DNA from: Glycomyces terrestris
GTDB taxonomy: Bacteria > Actinomycetota > Actinomycetes > Mycobacteriales > Micromonosporaceae
Reading direction: 5' to 3'
Assembly (NCBI RefSeq): GCF_003933745.1
Contig: NZ_RSEB01000004.1
Span: 124,001 to 188,000, forward strand
Length of the DNA: 64,000 bases
The stretch's first letter is position 1. The number at the start of each line of letters is the position of its first letter. Below, piece by piece: positions 59,670 to 64,000 of this stretch. Under the pieces are notes generated by a model. That model saw only the letters and a list, made by a program, of their open reading frames with translations. It had not been told where the DNA came from and did not search any database. A program made the position numbers and the translations under genes.

Positions 59670-60032
59670 CTCAGGCTCCGTCATGGTGGGCGAGAAACAG
59701 GGCCATGGCGGCCCGACCAGATTCGGGCTCGTCAGGACCCGGAGCCAATTACGGCTAGGCACGGTCGTTTGGGCATATTCCACCCTCACAACCCCGCACA
59801 ACACCCTCACAGTGAGGGTGTTGTGCGGGTGGCGGACCCGCACAAATCTCAGTTCGACGGGGTTTTCGAGCAATACTCGCGATCACGAGGGGGCTGGCGC
59901 TAGGGCCGCTCTTCCGATCGAGGGGAAGGACTTGGACACGATTCGCTCGGCATTGACAATCCTGAGGCGGTACCGCGCTGTGCCCGGTGCTGCCGTTCAA
60001 CGTGCTTCCCTCGTGGCGAGAGCGGTGGGCCG
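59670..60032. other. Spacer upstream of the replication-relaxation gene
   Basis: About 360 bp holding the 37-nt inverted repeat at 59793-59829. A frame that stops at 60036 overlaps the next start as ATGA and ends LTILRRYRAVPGAAVQRASL, then VARAVGR. It could be the tail of a truncated upstream gene. No complete gene is visible. Confidence 0.45.
59793..59829. repeat. Perfect inverted repeat, 18-bp arms with 1-bp centre
   Basis: CCCGCACAACACCCTCAC, then A, then the exact reverse complement. Extra partial copies flank it: CCACCCTCACAACC just upstream and GACCCGCACAA just downstream. It sits 204 bp before the replication-relaxation gene. No T-run follows, so it is unlike a simple terminator. Confidence 0.85.
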
Positions 60033-60926
60033 ATGAGTTCGTGGCGAAAGCGCTCGAGCGCGGCAGCGTCGTTGGAAGCGGCGGCGCATCAACTGACCGA
60101 ACGGGATCGGGCGATCATTGCCGCTTTGGCGGAGTTCAGGCTGTTCACGCTCGAGCAACTGTGCCGGTTGTTCTTTACCTCGATGTCGGCGGCGCGCGAC
60201 CGGCTCTCTACGCTGTTCGAGCGGGGGTTCCTCGCCCGATCTCGGCCCTCGACCAGAGCCGCGTACCGCTATTATCTGGGGCCGCTGGGGTTGCGTCTGC
60301 TCCATGCCGACCGCGTCGCTGCCTACGAGCAGAGCAGCGTGGACGACTACGGGAATCGCGCGGTGCCCAACCCGGGCCGAGCACCGACTGCTGCGAAAGC
60401 CCGCGAGTACGGTGAGGGCGTCTTCCTTTCCTCCCAGCGACCGCACCGCGAGGGCGTAAGCGACTTCTACAGCCGCCTGGTCGCCTCCACTCGAGCCCAC
60501 CCCGAAACGCGACTGATTCAGTGGGAGATCGAGACCAGTCAGCACCGTTGGTGGACGGCGCTGTCCCTGCGCCCTGACGGGATATTCGACCTCGACATCG
60601 CCGGCCTCGTGCGCCCGTTCTGGTTCGAGTTCGACACCGGTACCGAGACCATCGACCGGCTCGTCGAGAAAGTGCGGCGCTGGAATTCCTTCATCGAGCG
60701 GCATCTCAAGATGTCCTGGACGCTCCCGCTGATGCTCATCGAACTCACCAAACCCGGACGCGAGGACAACCTCCACGCCTGGCTCGAACTCCTCGGCACT
60801 GTTCAGGGGGTCGCAACCACGGTCACGGCCCGATCCGCCGATCCGCTCGGCCCCGTCTGGCGTGTCTGCGGCGACCGGCCTGACTCGCTCCGACCGCTCG
60901 CTGAGATTCCCCCACCGAATCGCTGA
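60033..60926 (+). CDS. Replication-relaxation family protein
   Basis: A 297-residue protein matching the Replic_Relax family of actinobacterial plasmids and integrative elements. The N-terminal winged-helix-like part is LTERDRAIIAALAEFRLFTL then EQLCRLFFTSMSAARDRLST. The central part, YRYYLGPLGLRLLHADRVAA, is followed by IQWEIETSQHRWWTALSLRP and LDIAGLVRPFWFEFDTGTET, the nuclease-like alpha/beta core. SPN1-type element proteins share this layout. The ATG is preceded only by a weak GGTGGG. It marks a mobile element; its exact role in replication is not settled. Confidence 0.8.
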   Translation: MSSWRKRSSAAASLEAAAHQLTERDRAIIAALAEFRLFTLEQLCRLFFTSMSAARDRLSTLFERGFLARSRPSTRAAYRYYLGPLGLRLLHADRVAAYEQSSVDDYGNRAVPNPGRAPTAAKAREYGEGVFLSSQRPHREGVSDFYSRLVASTRAHPETRLIQWEIETSQHRWWTALSLRPDGIFDLDIAGLVRPFWFEFDTGTETIDRLVEKVRRWNSFIERHLKMSWTLPLMLIELTKPGREDNLHAWLELLGTVQGVATTVTARSADPLGPVWRVCGDRPDSLRPLAEIPPPNR

Positions 60927-61264
60927 GGCCTGTGTCGTGCGCGATGGCGGTTATGCGGGGTGCGGCGGCTCCCGAGTCGGGTCCCGCAGCGACTCCCGTG
61001 ATGGGTCCCGAGCCATGAATCCGAACGCAACCCAGCATTTTTGCAGGTCACCGCTATTTTGAGGATCGTTGGCCGAGCCCGACATTATTACTTATATATA
61101 TTTCCCCAAGGGGGTCATGGTTCGTGACTGGCGCGGGCCTTGCAGACCCACACCAGTTGTTGACGGCAGACTCGATTACCTGTCGTCACAGAACCGAACT
61201 CCTGTCTCATCATCGGGTACTATCGAGTGCATCTGAGACCACGGGTGACGGCGAGTCCCCTCCT
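60927..61264. other. AT-rich spacer before the RNA ligase gene
   Basis: About 340 bp, no gene. Positions about 61083-61108 read CATTATTACTTATATATATT with more T, the most A/T-rich run in the window. AAGGGGG (near 61112) precedes a GTG at 61124 that is in frame with the RNA ligase gene, but the intervening codons lack coding character. TTGACG (61158) and TACTAT (about 61217) are possible promoter elements closer to the ATG at 61265. Confidence 0.5.
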
Positions 61265-61966
61265 ATGTCATGGTCTATGACCTCATCCACCGCCGCCGAC
61301 TTCAGCGAAGATCCTGAAGTGCCCATATGGCCGAGGCTGATCCGTCTGGCCGAGCGGTGGACCATCGCAGAGAAAGTCGACGGCACGCACGCCGTCATCG
61401 TCATCCAACCCGCCGAACCCGAATCTCACGCGGGACCGGGCGTGAGCGTTGTCAGGTGCCCGGATGGTCGGCGGGTCAGGATTCGGGCCGCGAGTCGCAC
61501 CCACTGGCTCGTACCTGAGACCGATGCCCGCGACGGCATCGGTCGCGACAACTTCGGCTTCGCCACTTGGGTCGCCGCTCATGCTGGCGAACTCGCCGCG
61601 CTCGGGCCGGGGAGACATCACGGCGAGTGGTACGGGGCCGGCATCGGTCGCGGCTATGGCCTCACTGAACGCCGTTTCGCGCTCTTCGACACCGCTAGAT
61701 GGAAACCGAACACAGTCCCCGATGGCGTGCCCGAGGAATTGGGCTTGGTGCCGGTGCTAGCCGAATGCGAGGGGCCCAAGCTCAATGCCACGATCGCCCG
61801 ATGTCTTCGGGGCCTGATGCAGCACGGTTCTCGTCTGGTGGCCGGGGCGGCGGCCAAGGGCGTGATCGCTCGCTCAGCTGCCGATCCCCGGCTCGCGCTC
61901 AAGGCTTACATCGAGAACTCGGGGAAGGAGGCCGTTCAGAGACAGCGCGGGCATCATGCCGCATAG
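61265..61966 (+). CDS. RNA ligase family protein
   Basis: A 233-residue covalent nucleotidyltransferase. Motif I is WTIAEKVDGTHAVIVI with Lys37 as the adenylated residue and Asp39-Gly40. GIGRDNFGFATWVAAHAGEL is followed by HHGEWYGAGIGRGYGLTERR then FALFDTARW (motifs III/IIIa, about residues 119-147), as in phage RNA ligases. Motif IV should be EGVV; here it reads AKGVIARS, so the catalytic Glu is Lys. Motif V may be LALKAYIE. The changed motif IV questions activity. The start could be the GTG at 61124 or ATG 61277. RNA repair or phage-encoded use is inferred. Confidence 0.75.
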   Translation: MSWSMTSSTAADFSEDPEVPIWPRLIRLAERWTIAEKVDGTHAVIVIQPAEPESHAGPGVSVVRCPDGRRVRIRAASRTHWLVPETDARDGIGRDNFGFATWVAAHAGELAALGPGRHHGEWYGAGIGRGYGLTERRFALFDTARWKPNTVPDGVPEELGLVPVLAECEGPKLNATIARCLRGLMQHGSRLVAGAAAKGVIARSAADPRLALKAYIENSGKEAVQRQRGHHAA

Positions 61967-62002
61967 GCGCGGCCGAGGGACCTGCTTCTCGACATGAGCG
62001 GG

Positions 62003-62749
62003 CTATTCAGGGACACAGCTGCGATGGCAGTATCCGGCCGCGAGGTTTGCAGAGAGCTCGTCCAGATGCTCCGTGCCGGAAGGCAGATCCAGCGTGAGAA
62101 GGAGCGCGTGGGCTTCGGCCGGGTCGAGGTCGGCGTAGAAGCTGGAGAAGAACGCGCCGAGCACTGCGCCGAATATCGAGCGGTGCAGCGAGGGTACGGC
62201 TGAGGCTTCCTGATAGACCGGAGCTGCGACGCACCACGGCACGTTTCCTGAGGCGCTGAGGATCCGCGAGATCCGGCGGAGCGTCGCTTCTCGGGCCTCG
62301 CCGTCGAGGTGCTTCAGGCGTTCCAGATCGTCGGCCAAGAGCGCTTCGAAGGCCGGTGCCGCGGTATTGCGATCCTCCAGCCAGTCGACCGACATGCAGT
62401 AAGTCAGGGCGTGCAAGGCCTGCGGCTCGGCGAGACGGGATCGGTATTCCGCCCAGAACCACTCGGTCAGTTCGGGATCGGTTTGTCGCCTGATGAACCA
62501 GCGAAGTTGCACGGCCGCCCAGTAGTCGTCGAGCAGGTCGACGAAGCCGTATCCGAGGCGGATCCGCTCGCGGGCCGTCAGATGCTTGTCGTCGAACATC
62601 TGGTCGATCCAGTCGTGCGCCAGATCGACTGAATTGAGTGTCGCCCCCGGTTCTTCAGGATCGGTCCAAGATCCTGGGCTCACGGGTACGACGCCGACAC
62701 CGGCGAGCCACTGTTCCGCTGCGACCGCCTCCGCTGAAGTCCGAGCCAT
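62003..62749 (-). CDS. Hypothetical protein
   Basis: A 248-residue, mostly helical protein with no recognised domain. Notable parts are AHDWIDQMFDDKHLTARERI, LRWFIRRQTDPELTEWFWAE and FGAVLGAFFSSFYADLDPAE. It is acidic and soluble. The ATG at 62749 lies 3 bp beyond the stop of the upstream small gene, so the two form an operon. Unknown function. Confidence 0.65.
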   Translation of the reverse strand: MARTSAEAVAAEQWLAGVGVVPVSPGSWTDPEEPGATLNSVDLAHDWIDQMFDDKHLTARERIRLGYGFVDLLDDYWAAVQLRWFIRRQTDPELTEWFWAEYRSRLAEPQALHALTYCMSVDWLEDRNTAAPAFEALLADDLERLKHLDGEAREATLRRISRILSASGNVPWCVAAPVYQEASAVPSLHRSIFGAVLGAFFSSFYADLDPAEAHALLLTLDLPSGTEHLDELSANLAAGYCHRSCVPE

Positions 62750-62752
62750 CGG

Positions 62753-62989
62753 TCAGGCGTCTCGGTCGCGGATCCAGATCTTCCTGAGCAGCATCTTCTT
62801 AAGGGGCTCGAAGCCGCTGCAAGGGTTCTGCTGTTCGATCCCAGTGACGGCCTCTTCGATGAATCGGGCGTGTTCAGAGCCCACTTCGATTCTGCGGTCA
62901 TCAGGGAAGCCGAGCTCGAAGTCATCGAGTTGGTGGCGCACGATCGCGTCGAACGCGGCCCTGTCGCTGGAAGAGTCCTGGTCACGCAT
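62753..62989 (-). CDS. Hypothetical small protein
   Basis: A 78-residue protein, MRDQDSSSDRAAFDAIVRHQ then LDDFELGFPDDRRIEVGSEH, ending KKMLLRKIWIRDRDA. No family recognised. The size, the acidic N-terminal half and its place directly upstream of a larger partner suggest an antitoxin- or immunity-like role, but this is a guess. Confidence 0.55.
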   Translation of the reverse strand: MRDQDSSSDRAAFDAIVRHQLDDFELGFPDDRRIEVGSEHARFIEEAVTGIEQQNPCSGFEPLKKMLLRKIWIRDRDA

Positions 62990-63132
62990 TGGTTCTCGCT
63001 GCCTTCGTCAAGGGGTGCGACCTGTTCGGCCAACGGCGGGGGAACACCGCTCGGGCCAGTATTCCACAAGAGCCTCAGGAGCAACAATCTTCAAACGAGG
63101 GAATGTCGGATCTCTGGCTTAACATGCTGCAC

Positions 63133-64000
63133 ATGAAGCACATATGGACTGCGAGCTACTGCGAAGGCTGGAACGGACCCGCTGGCAAACCGGTAGGCAG
63201 CCTCTCTCAAGAGGAAGCACGCCAGCGCGATGAAGACGGCCTCCCCTACTCGGTGCTCATCGCGGAAAACGGTCGGCCCCGGTTCGTCCTCGACATTGCT
63301 TGGCGACAGAACTACCTCGCGCGTTGGGCGTTCGACGGCGAGGCGCGCAGGGCCTCACGAGCGGTGTTCCTTCGTCTCGAGGATGGGAAGCTCTTCGAGC
63401 GAAAGCTCACCGAGTGGCAGTACGAGAGCGGCGAGGCCGACGGTAGCCCGAAGGTCCCGCGGCAGACCCTCGATCGGGGATTCGACGGTCGAACCACGAT
63501 CTACCACCGGCACCGCAGCGGCAGCAGCGGCCACACGTCGAAGATCGAGCCGTTCGAGCAGTTCATCCACCCGGCGGTCTCCTTCGAGAACTGGGGATCG
63601 ATCTTCGGAGGCGAAGACCTCCCGGCGCTCGCTGTAACACCCGTGACCGAATCCCTTCCGTTCAACCCTGGGGACAGACGTCCCTGGGATCCGCCGGTGC
63701 CGTACAGCAGTCCGTACCTCGACGCGCTCATGACGCAGGGCTCGACAGTGGTTCACAAGGACTCGCAGCAGCCGATGGTGGTCGACCATGTTCCGGTCGC
63801 GACTTTGAACTTTCCGACCGGGAACGTGGTCGCCTGCGACCCGAACTGGCTGGACCCGAAGGAGGCGTTCATGGTCAGCGTTCCACCAGGGTCCTACCGA
63901 GTGATCGAGCTACAGATCATGCGGATGCTCGACGGCGAGGAGTACCGGCCGGCTGCTGGCTATCTGTTGGAGATCTCCGGCGAGCCGACGGTCTCCTGGG
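63133..64000 (+). CDS. DUF4241 domain-containing protein (3' end cut by window)
   Basis: At least 289 residues, open to the right edge. It starts MKHIWTASYCEGWNGPAGKP; ATGs at 63124 and 63103 are also in frame and none has a good ribosome binding site. The N-terminal domain has LPYSVLIAENGRPRFVLDIA and RAVFLRLEDGKLFERKLTEW. The C-terminal DUF4241 part is visible as HVPVATLNFPTGNVVACDPN then MVSVPPGSYRVIEL. DUF4241 proteins occur as immunity or toxin-associated proteins. It may lie in a polymorphic toxin or defence context that continues beyond the window. Confidence 0.7.
   Translation, partial: MKHIWTASYCEGWNGPAGKPVGSLSQEEARQRDEDGLPYSVLIAENGRPRFVLDIAWRQNYLARWAFDGEARRASRAVFLRLEDGKLFERKLTEWQYESGEADGSPKVPRQTLDRGFDGRTTIYHRHRSGSSGHTSKIEPFEQFIHPAVSFENWGSIFGGEDLPALAVTPVTESLPFNPGDRRPWDPPVPYSSPYLDALMTQGSTVVHKDSQQPMVVDHVPVATLNFPTGNVVACDPNWLDPKEAFMVSVPPGSYRVIELQIMRMLDGEEYRPAAGYLLEISGEPTVSW

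Noticed and set aside
59647-60036. A 129-residue plus-strand gene covering the inverted repeat.
   Set aside because: It runs through the perfect inverted repeat and lacks coding character in its first half; only its end, which overlaps the next start, could be a remnant.
1-64000. tRNA or rRNA genes, including a tRNA attachment site at the island edge.
   Set aside because: No cloverleaf-like segment or rRNA signature was recognised on reading; a tRNAscan run would be decisive.

Overview
The window comes from a very GC-rich actinomycete chromosome. Most genes use GTG or ATG starts behind GGAGG-like ribosome binding sites, and third codon positions are almost always G or C. Actinobacterial families are common: a SARP/AfsR regulator, a PucR/CdaR regulator, RNHCP proteins, DUF2277, an ABC sugar importer without its own ATPase, and a replication-relaxation protein. 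I cannot name the genus. No rRNA, tRNA or CRISPR array was found.

About 1-31 kb is ordinary chromosome with short operons. It holds a CobW-type metallochaperone (cut by the left edge), small DUF proteins, two aminoglycoside-phosphotransferase-fold proteins, a large AfsR-like regulator, and a divergent aldo/keto reductase-TetR pair with visible operators. From 8.6 to 15.9 kb lies a ketone-body (3-hydroxybutyrate/acetoacetate) catabolic block: acetoacetyl-CoA synthetase, thiolase, PucR-type regulator, MFS transporter and 3-hydroxybutyrate dehydrogenase. Between 22.6 and 26.1 kb a NUDIX regulator faces an SPFH (band 7) gene coupled to a NAD-kinase-like gene, with twin operators between them. At 26.2-27.3 kb a promoter with an AT-rich block against its -35 box, a structured leader and a 13-codon upstream ORF precede two tandem RNHCP genes. 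A trypsin-like protease and an AAC(3)-type acetyltransferase follow.

From 29.8 to 46.9 kb is a carbohydrate-utilisation locus: GH35 beta-galactosidase, LacI regulator, ROK kinase, mannose-6-phosphate isomerase, binding protein and two permeases, a six-hairpin glycosidase, an SGNH esterase, a secreted beta-propeller protein, a second LacI regulator and a second glycosidase-like protein. Perfect palindromes of LacI-operator type precede both transcription units (32774-32791 and 44817-44832). The likely substrate is an acetylated, mannose- and galactose-containing oligosaccharide. Between the second LacI gene and the last glycosidase is a small element with inverted-repeat ends that holds a scrap of uronate isomerase.

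After an FAD oxidoreductase, a CsbD-like gene and a glutathione peroxidase, composition changes near 50.1 kb. From there to the end the DNA is less GC-rich, gene density falls, and the content is accessory. It holds an NB-ARC/TPR protein with four identical 126-bp repeats, a DUF5677 protein, a broken small helical gene, an XRE regulator-flavoprotein pair facing three small ATGA-linked genes, a perfect 18-bp-armed inverted repeat beside a replication-relaxation gene, an RNA ligase, two unknown genes and a DUF4241 protein cut by the right edge. This looks like an integrated element or defence island. Three intergenic spacers (20.4, 47.0 and 49.2 kb) carry unrelated non-coding tandem repeats, and several spacers hold strong GC-rich terminator hairpins.
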